Of a DNA stretch of 64,000 nt, positions 8,693 through 18,471 are shown piece by piece (position 1 is the stretch's first letter; each line of letters begins with the position of its first letter). Below the pieces are notes generated by a model. The model had not been told where the DNA came from. It searched no databases and worked only from the letters and a program-made list of their open reading frames with translations. Made by a program: the position numbers and the translations under genes. Source of the DNA: Bacillota bacterium. Its GTDB lineage: Bacteria > Bacillota > Clostridia > Christensenellales > SZUA-584. The stretch is from contig JAEYPS010000010.1 in assembly GCA_023410475.1 (NCBI GenBank), positions 22,757 through 86,756 on the forward strand. Direction: 5' to 3'.

Positions 8693-8896
8693 CCGAGTTT
8701 AGACACCCTCATCAGCAGACCCATGCCGCCATGGCTTAGGCCTATTCAGCATGCATTATTTTCAAGGTTCTTTCTTTGCTTTATCCAGCAATTTTTAACT
8801 TGACTTCATATAGTCAGTCTTCAATGTTAGTATCAGCAATGTATATGTATTTTATGTAGCAATGCATAAATTATAATTTTATAAAAAATGGATACC

Positions 8897-8924
8897 AAAA
8901 AAGACTGTGAGTAAATCCACAGCC
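8897..8924 (-). terminator. Rho-independent terminator of ald
   Basis: Read on the minus strand, a 7-bp stem (GGCTGTG/CACAGTC, one G-T pair) with an 8-nt loop is followed by six T. It lies 18 bp after the ald stop codon. Confidence 0.8.
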
Positions 8925-8941
8925 TTTGCGACAGCGTTTTT

Positions 8942-10048
8942 TTAAAATACGAGCCTCTTTGACTCCATCCCGAACGCCTCCGCCACCTTGTCGTATGTAC
9001 ACGAGCCGCCGTAGCAGTTTATGCCCTTTTTAAACCCGGGGTCTTCTAGCGCGAGCCGCTCTGGGCCTTTGTCCGCAATCATAAGGCCGTACGGAAGCGT
9101 CGTGTTTGTGAGCGCTATTGTGGACGTTCTGGGGACGGCGCCCGGCATATTGGCCACGCAGTAATGAACTACGCCGTCTACGGTATAGACTGGGTCGTTG
9201 TGGTATGTGGGCTTTGTAGTCTCAAAACAGCCGCCCTGATCGACCGCGACGTCTACGATGACCGAGCCGGGTATCATGCTCTTTAAATATTCCCTTTTGA
9301 CGAGCTTTGGCGCGCTCGCGCCGTGTATCAGCACCGCGCCGATAACGAGGTCCGCGGTCGATATCTCGTTTCTGATAACCTGGGGCGTGGAGTAAAGCGT
9401 CTTTATCCTGCCGTCGTAAAGGTCGTCCATGTATCGCAGGCGATCCATGTTGATATCTGTTATCGTGACATCGGCGCCCAGCCCTACCGCCATCTTGCAG
9501 GCGTTCTTTCCGACTATCCCGGCGCCCAGGATAACGACCTTCGCGTTGCCAACGCCCGGCACTCCGCCCAAGAGCACGCCTCTTCCGCCGAACGGCTTTT
9601 CTAAGTATTTCGCGCCCTCCTGAATTGAGAGCCGCCCCGCTATCTCGCTCATCGGGCGAAGCAGCGGCAGATCGCCCGCGCTGTCCTCTATAGTCTCATA
9701 AGCGACGCCCGTGCAGCCGCTGCCGACGACGGCAAGTGTCAGCTCTCTGCTGGCCGCGAGGTGAAGGTATGTAAACAGTATCTGGCCGCTGCGTATAAGG
9801 CCGTATTCGGGAGGCAGAGGCTCTTTCACCTTTATTATCATGTCGCAGCATTTCCAGACGTCTTGCGCGTTATCAATAATAGCCGCGCCCGCCGCTTTGT
9901 ACTCGTCGTCCGAAAACCCCGAGCCCTCGCCTGCCGACGATTCGATAAAGACGCTGTGGCCGTGAGATACGTATTCGGTGACGTTGCTTGGCGTAAGCCC
10001 CACGCGGAACTCAAATGCTTTTATTTCCCTGACGCAGCCTATTTTCAT
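8942..10048 (-). CDS. ald: Alanine dehydrogenase
   Basis: 368 residues, full length for the family. The enzyme converts L-alanine and NAD+ to pyruvate, ammonia and NADH in the cytoplasm. The N-terminal substrate domain begins MKIGCVREIKAFEFRVGLTP and contains KVKEPLPPEY; the central Rossmann fold shows VILGAGIVGKNACKMA; the C-terminal part has NMPGAVPRTSTIALTN, characteristic of Ald rather than the transhydrogenase alpha subunit. It is a single-gene unit with its own terminator. In spore formers Ald is often needed for sporulation and for L-alanine breakdown. The IS110 element lies downstream and does not touch it. Confidence 0.96.
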   Translation of the reverse strand: MKIGCVREIKAFEFRVGLTPSNVTEYVSHGHSVFIESSAGEGSGFSDDEYKAAGAAIIDNAQDVWKCCDMIIKVKEPLPPEYGLIRSGQILFTYLHLAASRELTLAVVGSGCTGVAYETIEDSAGDLPLLRPMSEIAGRLSIQEGAKYLEKPFGGRGVLLGGVPGVGNAKVVILGAGIVGKNACKMAVGLGADVTITDINMDRLRYMDDLYDGRIKTLYSTPQVIRNEISTADLVIGAVLIHGASAPKLVKREYLKSMIPGSVIVDVAVDQGGCFETTKPTYHNDPVYTVDGVVHYCVANMPGAVPRTSTIALTNTTLPYGLMIADKGPERLALEDPGFKKGINCYGGSCTYDKVAEAFGMESKRLVF

Positions 10049-10334
10049 AGAGGATTACCTTTCACATTTTATATTAATGTTTTTGGCGATTTGATTTATA
10101 TAATTATTATATGCGATTTTACACATTTGTCGATTTTGGTTAAAGGCGGATAAAGCAAACGGCATTATGTATGCGCGGGTATGGATGAGTATGCGGGTTT
10201 TTGCCTTATTTTGTTCCTTGCATACGGGAGGTGGGATATACAAAACGTAAGAAATATGCTACTATTATCAATGAAAGCATATATTTAACATCAACGATCC
10301 GAACCATAACACTATGATTTATAGAGGTATGTCT

Positions 10335-12149
10335 ATGAAAAAATGTTTTCTTTTTATCCTCACATTGGCTGTAGCACTGTCGCTTTTTCCGTTATCGGCC
10401 GGCGCGAACGACTCTATGATAGTCGGGGGCACGGGCGGAACGGTATACGCTATATCAAACTCTGATGTGGAGATGGAAGAGGAGATAATAGACATACTCG
10501 TAAAGGACGGCAAAACTTACGTTACATGCCGGTTTTTCTTTCATAACACCGGGGAGAAGACGACGCTGATGATGGGCTTTCCTACTGAATATTATGACTA
10601 TGCGGATGAAGAGACAGAGGGTGATGATGAATATATTGACGACGAGGACTTTGACGGGCCTGAGGACGAATATATAACCGCCCTCAACGGGTTCAGGACA
10701 TATGTGCGCGGCAAAAGAGTGCCCGTAAAGGTAAAGAGCGGTCTAAAACCCGAGGGCAATAACATAGACGAGCTGTATTTCCCGCAGTGGTATACGTGGA
10801 AGGTGACGTTTGATAAGGGCGAGAGAGTTAAAGTGGTAAACAAGTACTGGGCGGTAAACTCCGGCGGCAGTGCTCATGACTGGGAAGACATAAACTACAT
10901 ACTCAGGAGCGGCTCTACATGGAAAGGCGCTATCGGCAAAGTGACCGTGAGGATGAGAATGAGGGGATATGACCCGTCAGGCGTCAGTTTTGAAGAATGG
11001 CAGCCCTCGTATATAGAGAAAGACGGCACTGTCGTCTGGAAAGCCGAAAACCTGAAGCCGCAGCAAGATATTAAAGTGTATTATGATGACGACCATAATT
11101 TTTGGTATGGGATTCAAAACCCGTTTGACACACAAGACAGTGATGACGCTATGTATCAAGCTTATGAGCGCATGGGAGAAAGGATGCTGCGAAACTTTAA
11201 GGCAAGGAAATACAACGGAACTACATGGTGGGGCAACAAGTTTTTACGAAAATTCGGCGATATGCAATCGGAGCAGTTCTATTACTTGATGGGCGTCAGC
11301 TATTATAAGCTCGGCAGGTATGAAAAAGCGCTGGGGATGCTGGAGAAGGTCAAGGACCCGGAGGCTTCGTTTTACGACTCGAGTTATTACTACAAAGCAA
11401 GGGCATACAGTAAGATTGGAGATAAAGCAGCGTATATCAGCTGCGTCGAATATCTTAACAAAAGTAAATATGAGTGGCTGAAACTGTGGGCACAGTCGAG
11501 ACTCAATGATATAACCTTAAACGGCACAAGAGTAGTTGATTCTTCATACTTGCCCAAGGAGTTTCCGGAGAAATACAAGATAAACAACGAAGACAGCGCC
11601 GAGACCCTGATAACACGTGAATATTCCCTGCACGAGCTTACCGATTATTTCGGTATGGACGCGCATTCCGAAGGAGGATACCATACTTTTCTGCAGAATA
11701 CTCAAAATATAGACAATGTTGACAAGAAGTTTAAAATCGAATGCACGAGGCATGACGACGGATGGCATTATACCGTATATAAGGTCAAGGAGGGCGGCAG
11801 ATATTTTGTTGGATGGGGGCGAAGCTCACTTGGAAGCTTTATTGTATTTGATACAATCTATATAAATAAAATTATGAATATAAAGGATTTCAGCAGTTTA
11901 CAGCCCGGAAAGAGTACATATGGCGATGTAATCGACATCGACTTATCTACCGAATTAGACCTGAAAAGGAGCTGCGGTATTTTCTCGTATAATCTATTAA
12001 ACGACGGCAGTATACTTGAAATCGCTTACACAAAGACAGGAAACGAGTGTTACGAAGATAATCTTATTATCGAGTCGATTGAAGTTGAAGAACCTGACTA
12101 TAGGCCCGGACTATTGGGAGGAATCTTTAAACAAGACCTTGTGTTTTAA
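10335..12149 (+). CDS. Secreted protein with TPR-like segment, function unknown
   Basis: 604 residues. The start is at ATG 10335, since AGAGG (10322-10326) is 8 nt upstream; an earlier in-frame ATG at 10314 lacks a site. A signal peptide (MKKCFLFILTLAVALSLFPLSAGA) leads to an exported protein. Residues ~25-240 look beta-rich, with an acidic stretch (DEETEGDDEYIDDEDFDG) and conserved-looking FPTEY and FPQWYTWKVTF segments, resembling surface proteins with DUF4424-like domains. Residues ~315-375 have TPR character (EQFYYLMGVSYYKLGRYEKA). The C-terminal ~170 residues look globular. No enzymatic motif was recognised. It stands alone. Confidence 0.6.
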   Translation: MKKCFLFILTLAVALSLFPLSAGANDSMIVGGTGGTVYAISNSDVEMEEEIIDILVKDGKTYVTCRFFFHNTGEKTTLMMGFPTEYYDYADEETEGDDEYIDDEDFDGPEDEYITALNGFRTYVRGKRVPVKVKSGLKPEGNNIDELYFPQWYTWKVTFDKGERVKVVNKYWAVNSGGSAHDWEDINYILRSGSTWKGAIGKVTVRMRMRGYDPSGVSFEEWQPSYIEKDGTVVWKAENLKPQQDIKVYYDDDHNFWYGIQNPFDTQDSDDAMYQAYERMGERMLRNFKARKYNGTTWWGNKFLRKFGDMQSEQFYYLMGVSYYKLGRYEKALGMLEKVKDPEASFYDSSYYYKARAYSKIGDKAAYISCVEYLNKSKYEWLKLWAQSRLNDITLNGTRVVDSSYLPKEFPEKYKINNEDSAETLITREYSLHELTDYFGMDAHSEGGYHTFLQNTQNIDNVDKKFKIECTRHDDGWHYTVYKVKEGGRYFVGWGRSSLGSFIVFDTIYINKIMNIKDFSSLQPGKSTYGDVIDIDLSTELDLKRSCGIFSYNLLNDGSILEIAYTKTGNECYEDNLIIESIEVEEPDYRPGLLGGIFKQDLVF

Positions 12150-12203
12150 TAAAAAGCTATGTCGGGCGCAGTCTAGGCTCATGGACATGGAGGCGGTTAA
12201 TAG

Positions 12204-12926
12204 TTGAGCGATACACTATTCAATAAAATAAAAAAACTTACGGAAGACTTGCAGATAGATTATACGGGCGTCGCTGACCTCACAATCGCAAGGGATTTTA
12301 TACTGACACATGGAGGAGAGCGGGTCGCGAGATACCCTTTTTGCGTGAGCCTTGGTATCGCGCTTCCCAATTCAATAGTTGATATGCTGCCGGAGCGCGA
12401 AGAGTATTCGGTAAGGATGAGCTACAGCATGCATGCATACAAATTCATTAACAGGCGGCTTGATGAAGCCGCGTCGAGAGTCGCGAGCTTTATACAGAAA
12501 GAGGGATTTAGTGCGCTGCCCATTCCGGCGGCGGAGTACGCCAATGACGGCAAACTGTATGCGGTATTTTCGCACAAGCTGGGTGCACATCTAGCGGGGC
12601 ATGGGTGGATAGGAAAAAGCTGCCTGCTGGTGACGAAGGAGCACGGGCCGAGGGTGAGGTTCGTATCCGTGCTGACCGACGCACCGCTAAAAGCAACGGG
12701 GAAAGCGATGGAACAGCGGTGCGCAGATTGTATGGAATGTGTCAATATATGCCCTGCCGGCGCGTTTACCGGAAGGAATTTTAGGGAGGACGAGCCGAGG
12801 GAAAGCCGCTACTACGCGCATAAATGCGACGAGTATTTTGACTTGATGGAAGCGGAAGGAAAGCTGGGAATATGCGGTATGTGCCTGTATGTCTGCCCGT
12901 ACGGGAGGAAAGGATATAGGGGTTAA
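12204..12926 (+). CDS. 4Fe-4S protein related to epoxyqueuosine reductase (QueG-like)
   Basis: 240 residues from a TTG start; GGAGG (12189-12193) is 10 nt upstream and no ATG fits. The C-terminus carries two cysteine clusters, RCADCMECVNICPAGAFTG and GICGMCLYVCPYG, the double [4Fe-4S] arrangement of QueG and related corrinoid-linked reductases. The N-terminal half contains a GHGWIGKSCLLVT stretch like the cofactor domain of QueG. It is shorter than genuine QueG (~380), lacking the HEAT-like tail, so it may be a paralogue acting on another substrate. A similar protein is at 43462-44325. Confidence 0.7.
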   Translation: MSDTLFNKIKKLTEDLQIDYTGVADLTIARDFILTHGGERVARYPFCVSLGIALPNSIVDMLPEREEYSVRMSYSMHAYKFINRRLDEAASRVASFIQKEGFSALPIPAAEYANDGKLYAVFSHKLGAHLAGHGWIGKSCLLVTKEHGPRVRFVSVLTDAPLKATGKAMEQRCADCMECVNICPAGAFTGRNFREDEPRESRYYAHKCDEYFDLMEAEGKLGICGMCLYVCPYGRKGYRG

Positions 12927-12972
12927 GTATGAATTTCTTATAAACATAGTTATCACATTATAGGGAGGAAAT

Positions 12973-13092
12973 ATGAAAAGTGGGGCTTTAAGCGGGCAAA
13001 TCGAATGGCTTGATCAGAATACCATCCAAATCTATGGCGAAAAGATGGACGTGTTTAAAGACCCTGTTCTTGAAAGATATGTTCCTTTCTAA
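12973..13092 (+). CDS. Small protein of 39 residues
   Basis: A very short frame with a near-perfect ribosome site (GGGAGGAA, 5-6 nt before ATG 12973). It encodes MKSGALSGQIEWLDQNTIQI and ends VFKDPVLERYVPF. The pattern 'W-hydrophobic-D-x-x-T-hydrophobic-x-hydrophobic-x-G' resembles the C-terminal strand pair of small secreted DUF5412-like proteins, so this could be a surviving fragment of such a gene. It is also plausible as a genuine small protein. It has no signal peptide and no membrane segment. About 145 bp follow before the next start with no gene seen. Confidence 0.45.
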   Translation: MKSGALSGQIEWLDQNTIQIYGEKMDVFKDPVLERYVPF

Positions 13093-13237
13093 GAATATCG
13101 CGGCAGGCGTGGGCTGTGGGATGGTAACGGGCCGGGTTCTGCATTATGCAAAGAGCAAGTTTTATGATGTTAGTTTGTGGTTATATAATAACAATATGGA
13201 CAATCTAAACCAGCATTAATATTGTGGGGGTATAGGG

Positions 13238-14149
13238 TTGCCAAAGGCATTGAAGATACTCGGAAAATCGGTTTTATGTTTTGCAGGATTGGCGGTTTTA
13301 AGTTGGCTGATATATCTATTATATGATTGGATAGTCTCTATGCCCCTAAAACCATATTTTTTAGGTGTGGCGTATGTGACTATATTCGCATATATATTCT
13401 GGTTTCTTCTGCCGCTTGCGTATGCGTACCTGCTATTCCGTGTTTTCATAAAAGAGAAATATTGCTATTTGATAATGGTGCTTAACGGTATACTTGTGAT
13501 TATACAATTCTATATCATGCTAATGCTGCTTCCAGAATCATATAGTTATATTAATATACAATATGTTTCATTAATTGTTTCAATGGTAGCCGGAATTCCT
13601 GTCATACTGCTTGCTTTGATGTTTAAAAAGCTGAGATCGCCTTGTAAAAAACTGAAACTGCAATGTGATCATAACAGAATCACAAGCGTATTAGGGGTAC
13701 TGGCAAGATGCGCGCTCTGCTTTATTGCGTTGATAATCGGAGTATATGGATTTGATTTATTAGCTTCCATACTATACTCGACATTTATGCGCACGATCAC
13801 ATTATTCACTATTTTTGAGTATTATGTGGCTTTTATCCGAGATGGTTTATGGCCTTTGATTGCTATCTCATATGCATATATGCTTTATAAAGCAATGAAA
13901 AAATATAGATATCGCTATTTAATTATAGCTATCAATTCCGTGTTTCTTTTGGCTGTTTGGAGCGTAGTAAGTTTTTATGAAGCCGTTTTGCCTATTGATA
14001 GACTATCTCTGGCCTCCATTTTAGGAAATACTGCGATTATGACGGTCACGCTTGCCTTTATATTCCGCAGAGTAGAGAAGCACAGCAATAGTAATCAATT
14101 ATCATGTCCGATAGGGGATTCTTCGGTCGCTGAAGTTTCTTCAGAATGA
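13238..14149 (+). CDS. Polytopic membrane protein, unknown function
   Basis: 303 residues from a TTG start behind GTGGGGG. About eight hydrophobic helices are visible, beginning with VLCFAGLAVLSWLIYLLYDW, split into two similar halves of roughly four helices (residues ~10-125 and ~150-285). Each half starts with a 'LGxxxxCxLCFxxL' type segment, suggesting internal duplication. No transporter motif is recognised. It is AT-rich compared with its neighbours. The last ~11 codons (GDSSVAEVSSE) and the stop lie inside a dispersed repeat of the TTCAGAATGACAG type, so the original C-terminus may have been replaced. Confidence 0.6.
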   Translation: MPKALKILGKSVLCFAGLAVLSWLIYLLYDWIVSMPLKPYFLGVAYVTIFAYIFWFLLPLAYAYLLFRVFIKEKYCYLIMVLNGILVIIQFYIMLMLLPESYSYINIQYVSLIVSMVAGIPVILLALMFKKLRSPCKKLKLQCDHNRITSVLGVLARCALCFIALIIGVYGFDLLASILYSTFMRTITLFTIFEYYVAFIRDGLWPLIAISYAYMLYKAMKKYRYRYLIIAINSVFLLAVWSVVSFYEAVLPIDRLSLASILGNTAIMTVTLAFIFRRVEKHSNSNQLSCPIGDSSVAEVSSE

Positions 14150-14152
14150 CAG
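14117..14152. repeat. Dispersed repeat, TTCAGRATGACAG type
   Basis: GATTCTTC...TTCTTCAGAATGACAG resembles the short intergenic repeat (CATTCTGA...GAAGAATC) common in many Firmicutes genomes. A related end, CTTCAGGATGACAG, occurs at 58049-58062 and a variant at 18094-18119. Here it provides the stop codon of the membrane protein gene. Confidence 0.45.
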
Positions 14153-14173
14153 AAAAAGAGGGCTTAGGCCCCC
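14153..14173 (-). terminator. Terminator of the V-ATPase operon
   Basis: Read on the minus strand, GGGGGC, loop CTAA and GCCCTC are followed by five T. It is placed ~40 bp after the ntpD stop codon. Confidence 0.75.
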
Positions 14174-14211
14174 GTGGTATCATGTCTTACATTGAATCTA
14201 TTATCTTACGC

Positions 14212-14853
14212 TCACGATGACTCCCTAGCCGCAATCATTTCCTTCGTCTTCATCAGGCGCGTCAGGTTCCCGCGCTCGTTCTCGTCGAGCTTCATCTTTA
14301 TGTATTTTATAGTCTCCTCAAGCTGAGGGATCATTACGTATTCGAGTGCGTTCACGCGGCGGCGCGTCTTCTCTATCTCGTCGGCGAGCATGTTGCACGT
14401 CTTTTCGAGCTCGGCTAATTCCACCATCTGGGGAAGTACGCTTGCGAGGCTTGCCGTAGCGCTGTCGAGCTCGGCGGACGTCGCGAGAAGCCCGTACGGG
14501 AAGAACGCCTGCTCGCGCTTCTTCTCGGTGTACTCAATCTTTGGCACATAGACGCTCATTATGTTCTGCTTTGACAGAGACAGCTCAACCTCCCTCACGG
14601 GGAACAGAAGCGCTTCGTCGAACGTTTCGCGGGTCATAGCGACTCTCGCCAGCACGAATCCGCCAAGGGCTGCCGAGAGAGCCGTCTCAACCTCCTGCCT
14701 TAGCTCTCTGTTGCGCTTTATAAGCAGCATGAAGCGGCGCACCATCTCGTCGCGCTTGTCTTTCAGCAGCTTGTGGCCCCTGACTGCGACGGTATGGCGG
14801 CGCTTGAGCCTTGTCAGCTCCATGCGCGTGGGGTTTACTCTCATGACAGCCAT
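14212..14853 (-). CDS. ntpD: V-type ATPase subunit D
   Basis: 213 residues. Subunit D is the central rotor shaft that turns inside the A3B3 ring. The start MRVNPTRMELTRLKRRHTVA (preceded by MAV) and long heptad-rich helices at both ends, with LEYVMIPQLEETIKYIKMKL near the C-terminus, are the family signature. It is the last gene of the operon, 2 nt after ntpB, and is followed by a terminator. Length is normal. Confidence 0.95.
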   Translation of the reverse strand: MAVMRVNPTRMELTRLKRRHTVAVRGHKLLKDKRDEMVRRFMLLIKRNRELRQEVETALSAALGGFVLARVAMTRETFDEALLFPVREVELSLSKQNIMSVYVPKIEYTEKKREQAFFPYGLLATSAELDSATASLASVLPQMVELAELEKTCNMLADEIEKTRRRVNALEYVMIPQLEETIKYIKMKLDENERGNLTRLMKTKEMIAARESS

Positions 14854-14855
14854 CG

Positions 14856-16235
14856 TTATTCCCCGTCCTCAGGCAGGTATTTTTCTATATACGCGTCCTT
14901 TATACGCTTGAGCTCGGACTTCGGAAGTATCTTCAAAAGCTTCCAGCCAAGACTTAGCGTTTCTTCTATATCGCGGTTTTTCTCGTAGCCCTGAGATACG
15001 TACTCCTTCTCAAAAGCGTCCGAAAACTTGGCGTACAGCTTGTCGACGTCGGACAGCGCCGCCTCGCCGAGTATGACGGATAGCTCCTTCGCTTCCTTGC
15101 CTCTCGCGTAAGCCGCGAACAGCTGGTTCATCGTGTCGGCGTGGTCTTCTCTCGTCTTGCCCTTGCCTATGCCCTTGTCTTTAAGACGCGACAGCGACGG
15201 CAAAACGTCTATGGGAGGCGTCACGCCCTTGCGATGAAGCTCTCTCGAGAGTATTATCTGTCCTTCCGTTATGTAACCCGTAAGGTCGGGAATGGGATGC
15301 GTCTTGTCATCCTCGGGCATAGTGAGTATCGGTATCTGCGTTACAGAGCCGTTCTTGCCCTTTATGCGCCCCGCCCGCTCGTACATGGTGGCGAGGTCGG
15401 TGTAGAGGTATCCGGGGTATCCGCGCCTTCCGGGGACTTCCTTTCTAGCCGCGGAGACTTCGCGAAGCGCCTCCGCGTAGTTTGTTATATCCGTTATTAT
15501 GACGAGAACGTGCAGGCCTTTCTCGTACGCGAGATACTCGGCCGCTGTGAGCGCCATTCTCGGTGTCGATATGCGCTCTATAGCAGGGTCGCTCGCGAGG
15601 TTCATGAACAGCACCGCTCTCTCGATAGCGCCCGTGCGCTTAAAGTCGCTTATAAAGAAGTCCGCTTCCTCAAACGTTATGCCCACCGCCGCGAACACGA
15701 CGGCGAACTTCGACTCTCCGCCAAGCACCTTTGCCTGCCTCGCTATCTGCGCGGCGAGCGCCGCGTGCGGCAGGCCCGAGCCCGAGAACACTGGCAGCTT
15801 CTGACCTCTGACGAGCGTGTTAAGCCCGTCTATCGCCGATATGCCCGTCTGTATGAACTCTTCCGGGTAGTCTCTAGCGGTCGGGTTTATAGGCAGCCCG
15901 TTTATATCCATGCGCTTTTCGGGTATGATGGCCGGGCCGCCGTCGATGGGGTCGCCCATGCCGTCGAACACGCGCCCGAGCATGTCGTATGAAACCGACA
16001 GCTCTATAGACTTGCCGAGGAATCTTGCCTTCGACGTCGCGATCTGAAGCCCCTGAGAGCTTTCAAAAAGCTGAACGAGAGCTTTGTCGCCGTTTATCTC
16101 AAGCACGCGGCCTCTGCGCACCGCGCCCGACTGCTGTTCTATCTCAACGAGCTCGTTGTATTTTACTCCGCTGACGCCCTCGACGAGCATCAGAGGGCCC
16201 ACTACCTCTTTTATCGTGCGGTATTCCTTAAGCAA
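14856..16235 (-). CDS. ntpB: V-type ATPase subunit B
   Basis: 459 residues. This is the non-catalytic nucleotide-site subunit of the A3B3 headpiece. Characteristic segments are [15 protein letters not shown] at the N-terminus, [19 protein letters not shown] where the A subunit has its P-loop, [20 protein letters not shown] and [20 protein letters not shown]. Its start overlaps the end of ntpA by 8 nt, indicating translational coupling, as expected for a 1:1 partner. Confidence 0.97.
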   Translation of the reverse strand: MLKEYRTIKEVVGPLMLVEGVSGVKYNELVEIEQQSGAVRRGRVLEINGDKALVQLFESSQGLQIATSKARFLGKSIELSVSYDMLGRVFDGMGDPIDGGPAIIPEKRMDINGLPINPTARDYPEEFIQTGISAIDGLNTLVRGQKLPVFSGSGLPHAALAAQIARQAKVLGGESKFAVVFAAVGITFEEADFFISDFKRTGAIERAVLFMNLASDPAIERISTPRMALTAAEYLAYEKGLHVLVIITDITNYAEALREVSAARKEVPGRRGYPGYLYTDLATMYERAGRIKGKNGSVTQIPILTMPEDDKTHPIPDLTGYITEGQIILSRELHRKGVTPPIDVLPSLSRLKDKGIGKGKTREDHADTMNQLFAAYARGKEAKELSVILGEAALSDVDKLYAKFSDAFEKEYVSQGYEKNRDIEETLSLGWKLLKILPKSELKRIKDAYIEKYLPEDGE

Positions 16236-18003
16236 TGTCTATCCCACCTTCCTCATAGAGCACGGACATCTCATCTTTAAGTTTTCTCTCTATTTGCGCG
16301 TACCTTTCGGCAACGTCGTTTTCTTCGACATATTTCGCGCGGCCTATGTCTTCCCTGACAGAGAGCGTTGATATCTTAGAGAACTCCGCTCCGGCGTTCA
16401 ATGCCTTTTCCCCAAGCTCGCCCCACATAAGTATAAGCTTCAGCATACCGTACTGCTTTTCGAGCGACGTGTATGTGTCTATATCGTGGAACGCGTTCTG
16501 GTGCAGATAGTCCTCGCGGATAGAGCGCGCCGTTTCGAGCTTAAGCTTGTCCTTCAGCGACAGAGCGTCGAAGCCTACGAGCCTGACGATCTCGTCGAGC
16601 TCAGCCTCCTCCTGCAGCAGTTGCAGGGCCTTTTGCCGAAGCTGGTTCCACTCGGGAGAAACGTTTTTATCGTACCAGTCTGTAAGCCTGTCGGCATACA
16701 GCGAATACGACGTGAGCCAGTCGATAGCGGGGAAGTGGCGGCGATACGCGAGCCCTGCCGACAATCCCCAGAAAACCTTGACTATCCTGAGCGTAGCCTG
16801 CGAAACAGGCTCGGATATGTCTCCGCCCGGAGGAGAGACCGCGCCTATGGCCGATATCGCTCCCGTACGGCCTTCCTTGCCTAGCGCCTTCACGATGCCT
16901 GCGCGCTCGTAGAAGCCCGCGAGCCTTGACGAGAGGTAAGCCGGGTATCCTTCCTCGCCGGGCATCTCCTCGAGACGGCCCGACATCTCACGCAGCGCCT
17001 CCGCCCATCTTGAGGTAGAGTCGGCCATGATGGCCACTTTATATCCCATGTCGCGGAAGTATTCCGCTATCGCTATTCCTGTGTATATAGACGCCTCTCT
17101 TGCGGCGACGGGCATGTCCGACGTGTTCGCGATAAGCACCGTGCGCTTCATCAAAGGCTCGCCGCTGCGTGGGTCTTTGAGCTCGGGGAACTCCATAAGA
17201 ACGTCCGTCATCTCGTTGCCGCGCTCTCCGCAGCCAACGTATACAATTATCTCGGCGTCCGCCCACTTCGCGAGCTGGTGCTGCACGACGGTCTTGCCGC
17301 TGCCGAAAGGCCCCGGCACCGCCGCTACACCGCCCTTTGAGATGGGGAACAGCGTGTCTATGACGCGCTGGCCTGTTATCATAGGCTCATACGGGGCAAT
17401 CTTTTCCACATACGGCCTGCCCTGCCTGACGGGCCACCGCTGCAGCATGGGAACATCGACAGTTCCGCCCGAAGCGTTCCTTAGCCTCGCTATTGGCTCA
17501 ATAATTGTCGCCTCTCCCGAACCCAGCCACTCTATCTTACCGGAGACGCCGCTGGGGACCATTATGTAGTGCTTGACGAGCGTAGTCTCCTGCACATATC
17601 CGAGGATATCACCCGCGGTTACGTCTTCGCCGACGCCCGCTGTGGGGATGAATGTCCACTTTTTGTCGTGATCGAGAGCGTTTATCGCTATTCCGCGCGT
17701 TACCCTGTCGCCCTCGGCTTCCTTTATCTTATCGAGCGGGCGCTGTATGCCGTCGAATATAGACGTTATAAGCCCGGGAGCGAGTTCGACCGAAAGCTGG
17801 CTGCCCGTGGGGAAAACAGGCTCTCCCGGCCCAAGGCCGCTTGTCTCCTCATAAACCTGTATGGAGGCCATATCTCCCCGAAGCTCGATGATCTCGCCTA
17901 TGAGCCGTTGATCGCTGACCCTGACGACATCGTACATTTCACACATCTGCATGCCTTCTGCGACTATCAAAGGCCCGGAAACCTTGACTATTCTGCCTTC
18001 CAT
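16228..18003 (-). CDS. ntpA: V-type ATPase catalytic subunit A
   Basis: 591 residues. This is the ATP-hydrolysing subunit of the V1 sector. The P-loop [11 protein letters not shown] is near residue 235; [19 protein letters not shown] and [20 protein letters not shown] are family hallmarks. The 'non-homologous' insert of A subunits is present (~residues 110-210). AGGAAGG is 8 nt from ATG 18003 but only 2 nt from an in-frame GTG at 18009, so the ATG is chosen. A 141-nt gap, unusual in this tight operon, separates it from ntpF and holds a repeat-like hairpin. Confidence 0.97.
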   Translation of the reverse strand: MEGRIVKVSGPLIVAEGMQMCEMYDVVRVSDQRLIGEIIELRGDMASIQVYEETSGLGPGEPVFPTGSQLSVELAPGLITSIFDGIQRPLDKIKEAEGDRVTRGIAINALDHDKKWTFIPTAGVGEDVTAGDILGYVQETTLVKHYIMVPSGVSGKIEWLGSGEATIIEPIARLRNASGGTVDVPMLQRWPVRQGRPYVEKIAPYEPMITGQRVIDTLFPISKGGVAAVPGPFGSGKTVVQHQLAKWADAEIIVYVGCGERGNEMTDVLMEFPELKDPRSGEPLMKRTVLIANTSDMPVAAREASIYTGIAIAEYFRDMGYKVAIMADSTSRWAEALREMSGRLEEMPGEEGYPAYLSSRLAGFYERAGIVKALGKEGRTGAISAIGAVSPPGGDISEPVSQATLRIVKVFWGLSAGLAYRRHFPAIDWLTSYSLYADRLTDWYDKNVSPEWNQLRQKALQLLQEEAELDEIVRLVGFDALSLKDKLKLETARSIREDYLHQNAFHDIDTYTSLEKQYGMLKLILMWGELGEKALNAGAEFSKISTLSVREDIGRAKYVEENDVAERYAQIERKLKDEMSVLYEEGGIDIA

Positions 18004-18093
18004 AAACACAACCTTCCTGTCATATTACAATCTTTTATATACGCACTTTGCGCAGGTTCTTCCTAATTGCTGCTTAGTCCTGCATGGGATCCT

Positions 18094-18119
18094 TCAGAGC
18101 CTTAGGCTCCTCAGGATAC
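18094..18119. repeat. Repeat-like hairpin between V-ATPase genes
   Basis: GATCCTTCAGAGCC, TTA and GGCTCCTCAGGAT form an imperfect hairpin resembling the dispersed GATCCTTC...CAGGATGAC repeat. It occupies the only long gap of the operon. It could lower read-through or protect mRNA ends, but no T-run follows on the minus strand. Confidence 0.4.
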
Positions 18120-18144
18120 CAGCGTTTACCCCGCGCAGCGCCGT

Positions 18145-18462
18145 TTATTCGTTGTCAAAGAATATATCCGTACCTATCGCCTTCTCAACGTTGGCGCGGA
18201 TGTTTCTCATCCCAAGGCCCGTCGTACCCCTGTTGCCGGGTATCGGTATTATTGCCGGGTAAGGGGACGTCTTGAATTTGTCTATAGTTTCGGCGGAAAC
18301 CTCGGCGGCCTGCTCCGTCACGAATATGATAGCGTAGCCGTCTGCCGCGAGCCGGTTTATGGCTTTCATTACCTCTCCGCCGACCGCGGGATATACGTCT
18401 ATCCCCAGAGCCTTGAAACCTATTATGCTGTCAGAGTCGCCTACAACTCCAATCTTGTTCAT
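18145..18462 (-). CDS. ntpG: V-type ATPase subunit F
   Basis: 105 residues, the usual size of the small central-stalk subunit (F in general naming, NtpG in Enterococcus). MNKIGVVGDSDSIIGFKALG opens the Rossmann-like fold, followed by YAIIFVTEQAAEVSAETI and the conserved AIIPIPGNRGTTGLGM near the C-terminus. It binds subunit D in the rotor. It lies 9 nt after ntpC and before ntpA, the standard order. Confidence 0.93.
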   Translation of the reverse strand: MNKIGVVGDSDSIIGFKALGIDVYPAVGGEVMKAINRLAADGYAIIFVTEQAAEVSAETIDKFKTSPYPAIIPIPGNRGTTGLGMRNIRANVEKAIGTDIFFDNE

Positions 18463-18471
18463 GAATACCTC

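Larger units (their letters stand above)
7326..8759 (+). mobile_element. IS110-family insertion sequence
   Basis: The element holds one transposase gene, ~180 bp of structured non-coding DNA before it and ~65 bp after it. An 11-bp inverted repeat, ATAATGCATGC (7326-7336) and GCATGCATTAT (8749-8759), brackets it at the expected size of ~1.43 kb. IS110 elements lack true terminal repeats, so these are proposed as subterminal repeats and the exact junctions may be a few bases outside. No target duplication is expected. The transposase gene uses ATT/ATC for Ile far more than the surrounding ATA-rich genes, a sign of transfer. It lies between the divergent ABC operon and ald. Confidence 0.8.
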
